64,000 nt of DNA from Anaerolineae bacterium (GCA_019913005.1 JAIOHL010000038.1:35270-99269), one strand, 5' to 3'. Shown: positions 29,647 to 38,565, numbered from the stretch's first letter. Numbers and translations: made by a program. The notes: generated from the letters alone by a model not told the origin.

Positions 29647-30759
29647 TTAAAGTACAACCTGTCTTGTTTCTGGCTGATACGCGCAGAATGGCTCTTCAGC
29701 TAAATAATTGCCGCTGACCCCATAGGAACGAGCACGGCAACCCGCACACAATGATTTGAACTGACAGATCCCACATTTGCCTTCAAGGGCATCAGGGTCG
29801 CGTAATTCGGCAAATAACGGACTACCCTCCCAGATTTCCGAAAAATCTTGTTGATGAATATTCCCAGCCTCAACAGGCAAATAACCACAGGGGAACACTT
29901 CGCCGCGATGGGAGATAAAACAGACACCCGTTCCGGCAAGGCAACCTTTGGTGGCGGCGTGCATTTGCCCATGCGGATGACCATGCACCTGTCGGTCATA
30001 ACTGGCCGGAAGTTCCTGCGGCATCCCTTTGCGACGTTCTTCGGCGCGGCGGGTACGCATGACCCGGAAGTAATGCGGCGCACAGGTGGCCTTTAATTGC
30101 AATTCTGGCTCAGATTGTTCAATGTCATAGAGCCAGTTGAGAACACGCTCATATTCCTGAGCATTAATCATCTGCTCTTCGGCAATTTGCACTCCACAGC
30201 CAACGGGTACTAACAAGAAAAGATGCAGCCCCACCGCATCCAAGTCTTTTGCCATTGCCAACATACTATCCAATTGCGCCTTGTTATGGTTAGCCACTGT
30301 CGTGTTAATTTGTACAGGTAGACCAACCTTGCGTAACGCCCTAAACCCCACAATCGCCGCCTCAAATGAACCCGGTAGCCCACGAAAAGCATCATGGGTT
30401 CCAGCGTCGGCGCCATCAAAAGAAATGCTTACCCGGCGGACACCACTCGCCTGGATACGCTCCGCCGCCGCATCATCAATCAATGTGCCGTTGGTCGCCA
30501 ATGCCACTGGCAAACCTGCATCCGTCGCATAACGCGCAATCTCATAAATATCAGGTCGGAACAGGGGTTCCCCACCCGATAAAACAAATACGGGTTTGCC
30601 CACTGCTGCAATAGCATCAATCATGGCAAAAGCATCTGCTGTCGTTAAATCTTGCGGAGTCAACTGATCTGCAACGGTTACGCGCCGACAGTGGATACAG
30701 CGCAGATTACAGCCTGCGGTGGTTTCCCAGAAAACAAGACGTGGTGCCGGATAGGTCAT
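29647..30759 (-). CDS. Radical SAM/SPASM protein, AhbD/NirJ-like (haem synthesis)
   Basis: A 370-residue radical SAM enzyme. The cluster motif is FWETTAGCNLRCIHCRR (CxxxCxxC, residues ~16-23). A SPASM/Twitch-type auxiliary cluster region sits at the C-terminus (CLAGTGVCFISHRGEVFPCG, then CGICQFKSLCAGCRARSYG). The opening APRLVFWETTAGCNLRC is characteristic of the NirJ/AhbC/AhbD group. AhbD decarboxylates Fe-coproporphyrin III to haem under anoxia, the same overall step as ChdC encoded upstream, so an anaerobic bypass is a plausible role. It could instead be a peptide-modifying SPASM enzyme. The ATG is preceded by GAGGAC at 7 nt. Confidence 0.85.
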   Translation of the reverse strand: MTYPAPRLVFWETTAGCNLRCIHCRRVTVADQLTPQDLTTADAFAMIDAIAAVGKPVFVLSGGEPLFRPDIYEIARYATDAGLPVALATNGTLIDDAAAERIQASGVRRVSISFDGADAGTHDAFRGLPGSFEAAIVGFRALRKVGLPVQINTTVANHNKAQLDSMLAMAKDLDAVGLHLFLLVPVGCGVQIAEEQMINAQEYERVLNWLYDIEQSEPELQLKATCAPHYFRVMRTRRAEERRKGMPQELPASYDRQVHGHPHGQMHAATKGCLAGTGVCFISHRGEVFPCGYLPVEAGNIHQQDFSEIWEGSPLFAELRDPDALEGKCGICQFKSLCAGCRARSYGVSGNYLAEEPFCAYQPETRQVVL

Positions 30760-30771
30760 GGTGCTGTCCTC

Positions 30772-30811
30772 AAAACTATGTAAATATATGCAAAACTAGG
30801 CAAAACTGCGT
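30772..30811. promoter_or_regulatory. Four tandem 10-bp direct repeats upstream of the radical SAM-hemA unit
   Basis: Consecutive decamers read AAAACTATGT, AAATATATGC, AAAACTAGGC and AAAACTGCGT, with period exactly 10 nt. They lie 13-52 nt before the radical SAM ATG in a 130-nt intergenic gap. The same four-decamer pattern occurs upstream of chdC (33147-33186). This is a candidate operator for a haem, oxygen or metal regulator; the regulator is unknown. Confidence 0.6.
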
Positions 30812-30889
30812 ATAAGATAATCCGAGCAATACCCTCTTCGCAGTACATTCTGTCATCGAACTCAGGTCATATGTCATGGATTGATTCGA

Positions 30890-31963
30890 TTAGGCGCGAG
30901 GCCGACCACTCTCCCCTTTTAAACAGCAATCAATGGGGCAGATGTCATGACTTGGCCCATATGTTCCCAGAAAACGTCGCTCAGGCTGTGCGGTCATGCG
31001 TTCCAAGATAAGCTCACGGATCATTTGGATAAACGCCGGATGTGTCCCTACCGTTTCGGCCCGAACGAGATGGATGCCAAGTTCAGCAGCCACGTGTTTT
31101 GCCTCGGTATCTAAATCAAAAAGGACTTCCATATGGTCAGAGATGAACCCAATCGGAATAAGCACGACATTGGTAACCTCCTGCCCTTTCAGTTGCCGAA
31201 GATAATCACAAATATCCGGCTCTAGCCACGGCACCTGCGGCGGGCCGCTTCGACTTTGATATACCAATTGATAGTTGCTCGTGCCGATACGTTCCGCTAT
31301 CAGGCGACACGCTTCTTCCAGCTGGGCCACATATGGACTGTTGCCTGCCATACCCATCGGGATACTGTGTGCCGTAAAAACAAAATGTACATCATTCTGT
31401 GTTTCGGGTGGGAATTGGGTGAGGGCCTGCTGAGTTTTTTCCACCATTGGCTCAATGAAACCGGGGTGATTATAAAAAACGCGCAATTTATCGAAAATAG
31501 GTACATCCGTTCCCGCATTTTCACAGGCCCGTATCACATCTTCTCGATATTGGCGGCAGCCGGAATAGGAACTAAAGGCTGAGGTAACAAATACGAGCGC
31601 CCGCTGCACCCCGTCATCGCACATCTGACGCAGGGTATCGGCGAGAAAGGGATGCCAGTTGCGATTGCCAAAGTAGATGGGCAGTTGTGGGCCGTGCTGC
31701 TTAAGTTCTTTTTCTAAAGCAGCGATCAAGAGGCGGTTCTGTTGATTAATGGGGCTTACCCCGCCAAAATCATAATAATGCGCGGCCACCTCTTCTAAGC
31801 GTTGTTGGGGAATCGCCCGCCCTTCTGCGACACTTTGAAGAAACGGGATTACATCCTCCATTCCCTCTGGGCCGCCAAACGACAACACCAAAATCGCGTC
31901 ATAGGATCGGGCTTCATCATCATATTTAGATGCCCCGACAGTTTGTGCGCCATGTATACTCAT
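30890..31963 (-). CDS. hemH: Coproporphyrin ferrochelatase (HemH/CpfC) with probable 2Fe-2S cysteines
   Basis: A 357-residue chelatase inserting Fe2+ into a porphyrin. The catalytic His199 is in FTAHSIPM, the Glu279 metal-path residue in GFISDHMEV, and the substrate motif is QSRSGPPQVPW. Cysteines at 136 (SSYSGCRQYRED), 342, 346 and 347 (ICPIDCC near the C-terminus) match the layout of actinobacterial ferrochelatases that carry a [2Fe-2S] cluster. In this operon, with ChdC and no hemN/hemF, the substrate is most likely coproporphyrin III. It starts 10 nt after chdC ends. Confidence 0.94.
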   Translation of the reverse strand: MSIHGAQTVGASKYDDEARSYDAILVLSFGGPEGMEDVIPFLQSVAEGRAIPQQRLEEVAAHYYDFGGVSPINQQNRLLIAALEKELKQHGPQLPIYFGNRNWHPFLADTLRQMCDDGVQRALVFVTSAFSSYSGCRQYREDVIRACENAGTDVPIFDKLRVFYNHPGFIEPMVEKTQQALTQFPPETQNDVHFVFTAHSIPMGMAGNSPYVAQLEEACRLIAERIGTSNYQLVYQSRSGPPQVPWLEPDICDYLRQLKGQEVTNVVLIPIGFISDHMEVLFDLDTEAKHVAAELGIHLVRAETVGTHPAFIQMIRELILERMTAQPERRFLGTYGPSHDICPIDCCLKGESGRPRA

Positions 31964-31973
31964 AATCAGAACA

Positions 31974-33113
31974 CTATCCTTCTATTTTTTCGGCAACCGG
32001 TGTGCCAACATAAATCACACCATCCCGGATTTCGACCTGATAGGTCTCAACAGGTTTTCTGACCACCCCATCTAGCGCCGCACCTGTCCTAAGGTCAAAT
32101 TTGCCATAGTGCCAAGGGCAAACCACACTGCATTCGTGGGCATTCACCGCACCATCTGTTAAAGGGCCTCGCGCATGGGTACAGCGATTATTGATGGCGT
32201 AAATTGTGCCCTCAACATTAAAAAGCCCCACCATCTTGCCCTCAAGAAAAACCACCTTTGTTTCGCCGGGAGCAAATTCATCCAATGGGCAGACTTCTGT
32301 CCACGCCTCATGGATTTCATCCGAGAGCACAGTTTGGGTAATCGGTGGCCCTCCCAGCGCATCTAAGGCTTCTTCAAGGCGCATGTTGATTGAGGTGAAT
32401 AAGGGGGTATCTTGCAAGGTATATCGGCTGGACTCGGTTTCGCGGAGTTCCTGTACCAAATCAAGGAAATCGGAGGGTTCATCGGTTTCAAATGCAACGA
32501 TAAACTCATAATCGTCCAGCCCAAAGCTATAGGTGGTGTTGAGTCGAACCGAGGGATATTTTCGCCCAACTTCAATATGTTCATCCATAATCCCTTGTCG
32601 TGCGTGCAGGGACAACTGATACCAATCGCGTGTCTTGATGAACGGATAGACAAAAAGATATTTTGCTTCGGATGGGTCAATAACCAAGCGTTCTTCATGG
32701 GTGTCATCGCTGTTACTGCGGATTTCATAGATGGAGCGTTTGGTCTGCGAAAAATAGGAGTAGACCATGTTCAAATAGCCCCCCATTCGCGTGCTGGCAA
32801 TCGCAGTGGCGAGTTCTCGAAACGGGAGCGGATTTTCGGCGATCTGCCAGAGCAGCAGTTCGGCATCAGATCGTGTCCCCATCAGACTATAGGGCCGGAG
32901 CAACATTTGGCGGTTAAAAGTACGAATGACATCGGCCAATTCTTGTTTTTGCTGTGATTGTTCTGCTGCTTCCAATCTGCGCCAAAGAGGATCCACTCTA
33001 TAAAATGCAAATCGCACATACTGGCGACGTGAAAGTTGTCGGCCTCGGTCTTCAGATTGACCACTAGGCTGATGATTTGGACGATGATTCGGTCTTGATC
33101 CGGGGGCACCCAT
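31974..33113 (-). CDS. chdC: Coproheme decarboxylase (HemQ/ChdC) fused to a Rieske 2Fe-2S domain
   Basis: A 379-residue two-domain protein. Residues ~30-243 are a chlorite-dismutase-fold coproheme decarboxylase: the catalytic Tyr156 in FVYPFIKTRDWY, the proximal haem ligand His179 in MDEHIEVGR and the SFGLDDYEFIVAFE strand. Residues ~272-371 are a Rieske-type domain with Cys311/His313 (CTHARGPL) and Cys332/His335 (CPWHYGKFDL). ChdC converts Fe-coproporphyrin III to haem b using peroxide; the fused Rieske domain is not part of standard ChdC and may transfer electrons. The first ~28 residues are Arg/His/Gln-rich and disordered. AGGA precedes the ATG. Confidence 0.93.
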   Translation of the reverse strand: MGAPGSRPNHRPNHQPSGQSEDRGRQLSRRQYVRFAFYRVDPLWRRLEAAEQSQQKQELADVIRTFNRQMLLRPYSLMGTRSDAELLLWQIAENPLPFRELATAIASTRMGGYLNMVYSYFSQTKRSIYEIRSNSDDTHEERLVIDPSEAKYLFVYPFIKTRDWYQLSLHARQGIMDEHIEVGRKYPSVRLNTTYSFGLDDYEFIVAFETDEPSDFLDLVQELRETESSRYTLQDTPLFTSINMRLEEALDALGGPPITQTVLSDEIHEAWTEVCPLDEFAPGETKVVFLEGKMVGLFNVEGTIYAINNRCTHARGPLTDGAVNAHECSVVCPWHYGKFDLRTGAALDGVVRKPVETYQVEIRDGVIYVGTPVAEKIEG

Positions 33114-33146
33114 GTTCCTAAATTCATCCTTGAAAAAGGTGTATTA

Positions 33147-33186
33147 AAATCTATGCAAAGTTATATAAATCTATCTGAAACTATCT
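33147..33186. promoter_or_regulatory. Four tandem 10-bp direct repeats upstream of chdC
   Basis: Decamers AAATCTATGC, AAAGTTATAT, AAATCTATCT and GAAACTATCT follow one another without gaps, 34-73 nt before the chdC ATG. A candidate minus-strand promoter (TTGCAT at 33191-33196, 17 nt, TAGATT at 33168-33173) would place its -10 inside the array, suggesting regulation by steric control. The consensus matches the array at 30772-30811. Confidence 0.6.
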
Positions 33187-33500
33187 TTTAATGCAAGTTA
33201 AAAAATGAGACGGTCAAGCATTTTGTGTAAACAAACTGGATGGATGGAAAAGTCATCGTAGAAAACTACCCTCAAGGGTCACATCTACATGGGAAGATAT
33301 GACCTTCGATTTCGATTTTGCAAAGCGTCGGTTATAGTTGGTGGGTATAGTGGTGATTGAATTGCTTGCAAGGGGAACATTTAGTATGTCTTTACACGGG
33401 CGGCTGTGTGGGCTTTACAGATACACTTTTGTCAATTACTAACTTTAAACTTATACCCCCTTCCCCAAAGTTTTTCGATTTACTCGAAGAGGTACATCAA
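33187..33500. other. Intergenic stretch without recognised features
   Basis: Between the haem-operon regulatory region and the end of the subtilase gene. Apart from a candidate -35 at its left end, no coding signal, RNA gene, long repeat or attachment site was recognised; short open frames here lack ribosome sites. Confidence 0.5.
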
Positions 33501-33532
33501 AGAACAAAGGGCCACCAACGACCCTTTGCTCT
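33501..33532 (-). terminator. Hairpin downstream of the subtilase gene
   Basis: CAAAGGG (33505-33511) pairs with CCCTTTG (33522-33528), extended by AGA/TCT, 27 nt beyond the subtilase stop. There is no T tract after it on the minus strand, so it may be an RNA-stabilising hairpin or a weak terminator. Confidence 0.35.
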
Positions 33533-33558
33533 TGCTGTAAAACTTTGAAAAAATCCTA

Positions 33559-35685
33559 CTACCCCTGCTTTAGTCGTATCACATGCTCGTGTGCATACTG
33601 CTCCGGGAAGGCGATACGCAAGATCGTTAGGGCTTCCTCACCAGACCAGCCCCGACTCATCATCTCCGCAATGAGGCCTGAAATGATTGGGGCAGCAAAC
33701 GACGTACCTGACCACCGTGCCCACCCCGTTGCGTTAGGTGCAAGCCGCTGCCAATCTTCTTTGCTTAGGTCGGGCGGGTTTTCGGGATAAGGGCCAGTAT
33801 AAACACCCAAGATGCCAGTCTTTGCATTGCTAAATTTCGGGTTAGCAGAATCTATATCCCCCCCAAAGACGGCAACACCCGCATGAACAGGGTAATCTGC
33901 TAGGTTGCTATAGTCGGTCAGTTGGTTATTACTAGAATCAAGGGCAGCGACCCCTAATACAGTGGGCATAGACGCGGGCATCCGCGCCGGGGTACGTGAT
34001 TTTCCACCATTTAATCCATCGTTCCCCGCCGCGGCCACCACTACCCCACCCGCATTGACGACCCGTGCAATACGCTCTTGGATATGATAGAGTTTGAGCA
34101 ACCCATCCAAGACATTTTTCTTGGAGGACGGGATATTAAGATTGGCTTGCGCGTAGGCTACAATCGCCATCGGCAATGTAATGGGTAAAGATAAATACGT
34201 GAGAAATTGCTCAACATCAACCAATACACTATCGAGTAACCCCCGTACTTCCGCGTCTCCCTGATCTAAGGCCAAATAAAGTTCTTTCAGCCATGCGTCC
34301 GGGTGGTCAGCATTTGCGGGCACACTAAATGTCAGGCTCAAATTGATGACCAATTTCTCGTTGGCAGGGTCAAACCCCTTCAGGGCAGTATCCAAACCCG
34401 CGAGGTAGGTCATGAGCGTCCCTGACCCAAACGCATTGAGGACTTCAACAAGATGGAGTTCTGTTCCCGGCGATATCGAGTGAATAATGCCCGCCGCAAA
34501 TAGGCCATGATCCATTTTCCACTGCCGAAAATCTTGATCTTGGACACAGGCACGGTGAAGCTCGTAGCCCCGTTGGACCGTCGGTTTCGCGTCAAATGTC
34601 TCACCCGTAACTGGGTCGGCAAAATAGGTAATGCGCAAAATATCCGACTTTGGTTCCTTCGTTACAGGATCACGCCGAAGGCCTTCGACAAGTCCTGTTG
34701 CTGTATCCGTTGAGCGCAGCAAGGATTCTAGCAGAGGATTAGTATTGCCAAACTGGTTATAGGCTTCTGAAAGGCTGATGGGAAAGGCATTCCTAGCCAT
34801 CTGCTTCCCCTCAATTTCTGGAGGGTTGGGGTCTTTAGATGGTGGCGCAGTATCCAAAATTACAACTCGTACTTTTTGGGGTTTGACGGCGTCCTTCGGC
34901 AGCGGATGTTCAAGCATCATTTGAAGCATATTTTGAAATGTTTTGATGACAGTCGCAACAGATTTTTTGGCGTTGGGATTGTTGGATTTGAACCCAAAGG
35001 CTTGTTCATAATATTTCATCAAATTGGCAGGGAAACCAGTCACCCCGGTAGGCGCAACAGAAAACCGATAATCTGTTGGCTTGTCGAGGGTCGCTGCAAC
35101 TGGATTGCCCGCTGGCCCACCCCCACCCGTACCCGAATCCGGCGGTGCTGGCGGCTCATTTGGCGCTCCATTGCTTAACCAGTTGGGTGAGGCCCCCAGT
35201 AGTTCGAATTCGCGGGGCGTGTAATCTTGACGATTGCCCGTAACCCTACGTAATTTCCAATAGATTTGGTGAATACCCCGACCAGTCCTTGTCAAAAACG
35301 TTTGCAATCCAGACGGCGTACCCTTCTCCCATGTCTTAAGAATAGGCTGAAAAAACCTTTCGGCGGATGATGGTTCTCTAAAAGGAACAAGGATACGATA
35401 AATTTTCAGAACCTCTTTGAAAAGATCGGCATCAGGTAGTCTGGGATACGTTGCAGCTATATAAGTAACAGGAGGCAGACGGTGAGATAGAGACGCCTCG
35501 CTTACAAAGCGAAGTGGAGGTTTTTCCGATGAAATATCAATTTCGGGAACAAGGCATTCGTTTGAAGCCAAAAAGGTCTTTAAAAAATCAACCACTTCAC
35601 TTGGCGTGGCATCAGGCGGATGCGTAACCAGATACACGATTTGGTGGGGTGCAAAAGCACGGGTTTCGTTTGTTAAATCTTCCAT
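33559..35685 (-). CDS. Cytoplasmic S8 subtilisin-like serine peptidase
   Basis: A 708-residue protein with no signal peptide. The catalytic triad is Asp278 (VRVVILDTA), His393 (MDHGLFAAGI) and Ser662 (WSGTSFAAPIISG), with oxyanion Asn in VVAAAGNDG. The N-terminal ~270 residues are an unrecognised domain ending in a Pro/Gly linker. The Asp and His motifs are ~115 residues apart, far more than in typical subtilases, so an insertion is present. It is the last gene of the sigma / ZAS / TPR-CHAT set, 21 nt after the CHAT gene. The absence of export signals points to intracellular proteolysis, possibly within a regulatory or cell-death cascade. Confidence 0.88.
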   Translation of the reverse strand: MEDLTNETRAFAPHQIVYLVTHPPDATPSEVVDFLKTFLASNECLVPEIDISSEKPPLRFVSEASLSHRLPPVTYIAATYPRLPDADLFKEVLKIYRILVPFREPSSAERFFQPILKTWEKGTPSGLQTFLTRTGRGIHQIYWKLRRVTGNRQDYTPREFELLGASPNWLSNGAPNEPPAPPDSGTGGGGPAGNPVAATLDKPTDYRFSVAPTGVTGFPANLMKYYEQAFGFKSNNPNAKKSVATVIKTFQNMLQMMLEHPLPKDAVKPQKVRVVILDTAPPSKDPNPPEIEGKQMARNAFPISLSEAYNQFGNTNPLLESLLRSTDTATGLVEGLRRDPVTKEPKSDILRITYFADPVTGETFDAKPTVQRGYELHRACVQDQDFRQWKMDHGLFAAGIIHSISPGTELHLVEVLNAFGSGTLMTYLAGLDTALKGFDPANEKLVINLSLTFSVPANADHPDAWLKELYLALDQGDAEVRGLLDSVLVDVEQFLTYLSLPITLPMAIVAYAQANLNIPSSKKNVLDGLLKLYHIQERIARVVNAGGVVVAAAGNDGLNGGKSRTPARMPASMPTVLGVAALDSSNNQLTDYSNLADYPVHAGVAVFGGDIDSANPKFSNAKTGILGVYTGPYPENPPDLSKEDWQRLAPNATGWARWSGTSFAAPIISGLIAEMMSRGWSGEEALTILRIAFPEQYAHEHVIRLKQG

Positions 35686-35706
35686 AAAGGTCGCCTCACT
35701 TAAAAA

Positions 35707-38559
35707 CTATTCGGATAAACGAGTCGGACTGCTAAAAGGATCAGAATTGCCGATTAACTGAAAAGCCCCCCAATAGGCAGGATGCGAATCGGGGTCATAG
35801 GATAACTGAGTACATTGCGCTTGGCGTATCGCTGATGCCTTAGACTCACCAGTTTTTAGCAACTGATAAACGGTTTCCATTTGACCATACGCGCTGTTAT
35901 CTTCTACACGCCACAGGCTCACCAGTAAAGCGCCAGCCCCTGCATATAAACACCCGCGACCCAACCCAATTGGCTCATCACTACTGGTAATTGAAGCTCG
36001 TCCCGTTTCACACGCACTTAAAGTCACCAATTCATAACTTAAGTCATGCTGTAATAGATCATCCGTAAAAAGTTGCCCATCCGCCAATTCAATATAGGCA
36101 AGGTCTGGATAGTCCATCCGAAATTCACCATGAGCCGCGATATGCAAGACTTGGCAAGGCATCTGTTGCAGTGTACTTCTCGTCGCTTGATCCTCCACAT
36201 AAATTTGACCACCGAGGAGATGATGTACCATTTGCGCCTCACATACCGTCTGGGGCAAACGGCCATTTTGGGCGTGGGCCACCACCACTGCACCCGGCTG
36301 ACGGACTGGGCTGGACTGTGTAATAAGGCCGCCTGCTGGGAGGACGACAATCTCATGGTGTTCGATGAGATACCCCTCATCCGAGGTCAGGAGATGAAAT
36401 GGGAGGTAATGTAAAATGCCATAGGGCACGATGGTTAGCCGTTTTTTGCCGGTGATCTGCGCAGCGAGTGGCCCCAATAGTGCTGAATAGAGTTGGCAAC
36501 TGATGTCACGGAATTGGTGTGTCAAAAATTTGACCACCGAACCATGACGACCCGCTTGAAGGACACAGTTGATATTAAATTGCAGTTGTTGAATCCAATG
36601 ATTGACTTCACGGAGCGCAACAGGCAGCTTAAATACTTCAAGATGAGCCGAATCCAACACAAATGCCCACAGATGTTGTCCGTCATTATAGTATTCGATC
36701 AGCAGGGAGGTTTGGGAAAGGCGCTGTTGAATGGTAGCTACGTCTGGCAGGACTAAACCAAAGGAATGTGGATTATTTGGATTTTGCAGATACAGCCGCT
36801 CCCGAATGGCAAGCAGTTGTTTTTCACATTCAGCTAATCTGCGACGGGCTTGTTCGGGGGTAAGGGTGTCGTTTGAGGGGATTTCTTCTCTTACAACCCG
36901 ATACAACCATTGATATTCCTCTCGAAGCTGCTCAAATTGGCTCTGGAACTGGCGAGAATCTGGATCAATATCCCCCCAATGTAAGCTATCCCGACTGCCC
37001 AAATAGGTGAAAAACGTCTGCGATTTGGCCCGTTCTAGGGTTTCGTAGGCACAGGCATTTTGACCATCCTGTAAATATAAACGGATCAATGATCGAAGGG
37101 CATCGGCCTTATCATCCAGAAAACTTGTCCGCAGTGTCAGCGACAACCCTTTTTGAACACGCTCCACACTTGTCGAGGCGGCCCAATAGTGGCGATAAGC
37201 CCGGCGGTACTGGGCTTTTGCTTCCGCCAGTTGACCAAGCAACAAATGGGCACTGTAGCGACTCAATGCCAAGCGACTGTGCAGCGCTCGTCGAAGTGCT
37301 TCCTGTGCCACTTTTGCGGCTCCGGCAAGATCATGCAGAGCATGGAGAGCCTGCCCTTGGCGCAAGAGCGCATTGACATAACTTACTTGGAAATGATCGG
37401 AAAATTGATTGAGCGCATTCGACGCCTCAGAATAAGCAAGGGCTGGATTATTTTGTTTTAGGGCAATAGTGGCACGCCAAACACCAATGCTGGGTAACCA
37501 GTCCTGCATTTGCATTTCTATAAAAACTTGTTCGGCTGCTTCTAGTGCCGATTGTGCCGCCTCCAATCGCCCCAGTTCCGCCTCGGCAGTTGCTAGATTA
37601 AAAAGACAGACGGCTTTTGAAAAAGGAGCTTTTAAGGCTTCATAGTCTTCAATGACCTTCAGAGCCAATTCGCGTGCTTCTAGGGATCGGTTTAGAGCCA
37701 GATAACATTCTACAATCCGATGGCTCGCATAAGCCTCAATTTTACGTGGCGAGGCGTCCGTCTGGGCCTGCTGTTGGGCTTGATGGAGGAGTTGCAAAGC
37801 GCGGCGATAGTGTCCCTGTTTCAAAAGCACACTGGCGATATTCAATTCAATCTGGCTTAACCATTGGGCTTCTTGGCGGCGTGTACAAATCGTTTTGGCT
37901 TGTTCTAAATATTCGAGGGCAAGCTGTAAATTTCCCATAATAAAATGGGTGTAGCCAAGATTATTGTTCATCCGACCCAGATATTGTTCGCCATTCTCGC
38001 CCAGCGATTCGGCCAACCGAAGGGCGGAGTCGAAGCAGTCAAACGCGGCTTGGCAATTTCGCAAATCCTGATAGACCATGCCGCGATTCATTTCTAGGTT
38101 GAGCAATAATTCCCACTGTTCATGTCGCTTCAAAATTTCAGCGGCTTCGGCTGCTTCGGTCAAAATTTGGTCGGCAATATTGAGTTCTATGCAGATTATC
38201 AGTGGGCCAATCCGCGTTCTCGCCCAACCCACCTTATCGCCAATGCTCAAAAATAAGCGGGCCGCTTCCTGAAAATATTCCCACGCCCTTTCGTTGTCAC
38301 CAAGGAACTTTAGCGCATCACCAAGCGCCATCTTTCCTAACGCGGTTTGCCATACATTGTCATGCAACGTTCCGATTTCAATAATAAGTTCCGCACGACG
38401 CACCGACTCACGCGGATCAATAGACCAATAATGATTCGCTTGGGATTTGATTTTAAGGACTAAGAGTTGGCATTCGTCAGGAGACAACGTGAGATCAGCA
38501 AGTGTTAAGTTACCCTCCAATAATAAGTGAATTAGTTCTTCCAAATTGGGTTGCCGCAT
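35707..38559 (-). CDS. TPR-CHAT caspase-like peptidase
   Basis: A 950-residue protein. Residues ~60-500 hold a long array of tetratricopeptide-type helical pairs (e.g. GMVYQDLRNCQAAFDCFDSA, NNLGYTHFIMGNLQLALEYL, ALRRALHSRLALSRYSAHLL). The C-terminal ~300 residues are a CHAT (caspase HetF-associated with TPR) domain with the catalytic dyad His810 (HIAAHGEF) and Cys850 (TLSACETG), followed by GAGALLVSLWRVED. No signal peptide or membrane segment. Both catalytic residues are intact, so an active cysteine protease is predicted. The TPR array probably senses a partner. It is encoded 6 nt after the ZAS protein, indicating cotranscription. Confidence 0.92.
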   Translation of the reverse strand: MRQPNLEELIHLLLEGNLTLADLTLSPDECQLLVLKIKSQANHYWSIDPRESVRRAELIIEIGTLHDNVWQTALGKMALGDALKFLGDNERAWEYFQEAARLFLSIGDKVGWARTRIGPLIICIELNIADQILTEAAEAAEILKRHEQWELLLNLEMNRGMVYQDLRNCQAAFDCFDSALRLAESLGENGEQYLGRMNNNLGYTHFIMGNLQLALEYLEQAKTICTRRQEAQWLSQIELNIASVLLKQGHYRRALQLLHQAQQQAQTDASPRKIEAYASHRIVECYLALNRSLEARELALKVIEDYEALKAPFSKAVCLFNLATAEAELGRLEAAQSALEAAEQVFIEMQMQDWLPSIGVWRATIALKQNNPALAYSEASNALNQFSDHFQVSYVNALLRQGQALHALHDLAGAAKVAQEALRRALHSRLALSRYSAHLLLGQLAEAKAQYRRAYRHYWAASTSVERVQKGLSLTLRTSFLDDKADALRSLIRLYLQDGQNACAYETLERAKSQTFFTYLGSRDSLHWGDIDPDSRQFQSQFEQLREEYQWLYRVVREEIPSNDTLTPEQARRRLAECEKQLLAIRERLYLQNPNNPHSFGLVLPDVATIQQRLSQTSLLIEYYNDGQHLWAFVLDSAHLEVFKLPVALREVNHWIQQLQFNINCVLQAGRHGSVVKFLTHQFRDISCQLYSALLGPLAAQITGKKRLTIVPYGILHYLPFHLLTSDEGYLIEHHEIVVLPAGGLITQSSPVRQPGAVVVAHAQNGRLPQTVCEAQMVHHLLGGQIYVEDQATRSTLQQMPCQVLHIAAHGEFRMDYPDLAYIELADGQLFTDDLLQHDLSYELVTLSACETGRASITSSDEPIGLGRGCLYAGAGALLVSLWRVEDNSAYGQMETVYQLLKTGESKASAIRQAQCTQLSYDPDSHPAYWGAFQLIGNSDPFSSPTRLSE

Positions 38560-38565
38560 AGTTGG

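Noticed and set aside
33357..33548. 63-codon plus-strand frame in the chdC-subtilase intergenic region
   Set aside because: No ribosome site, overlaps the hairpin at 33501-33532, and composition is not coding-like.
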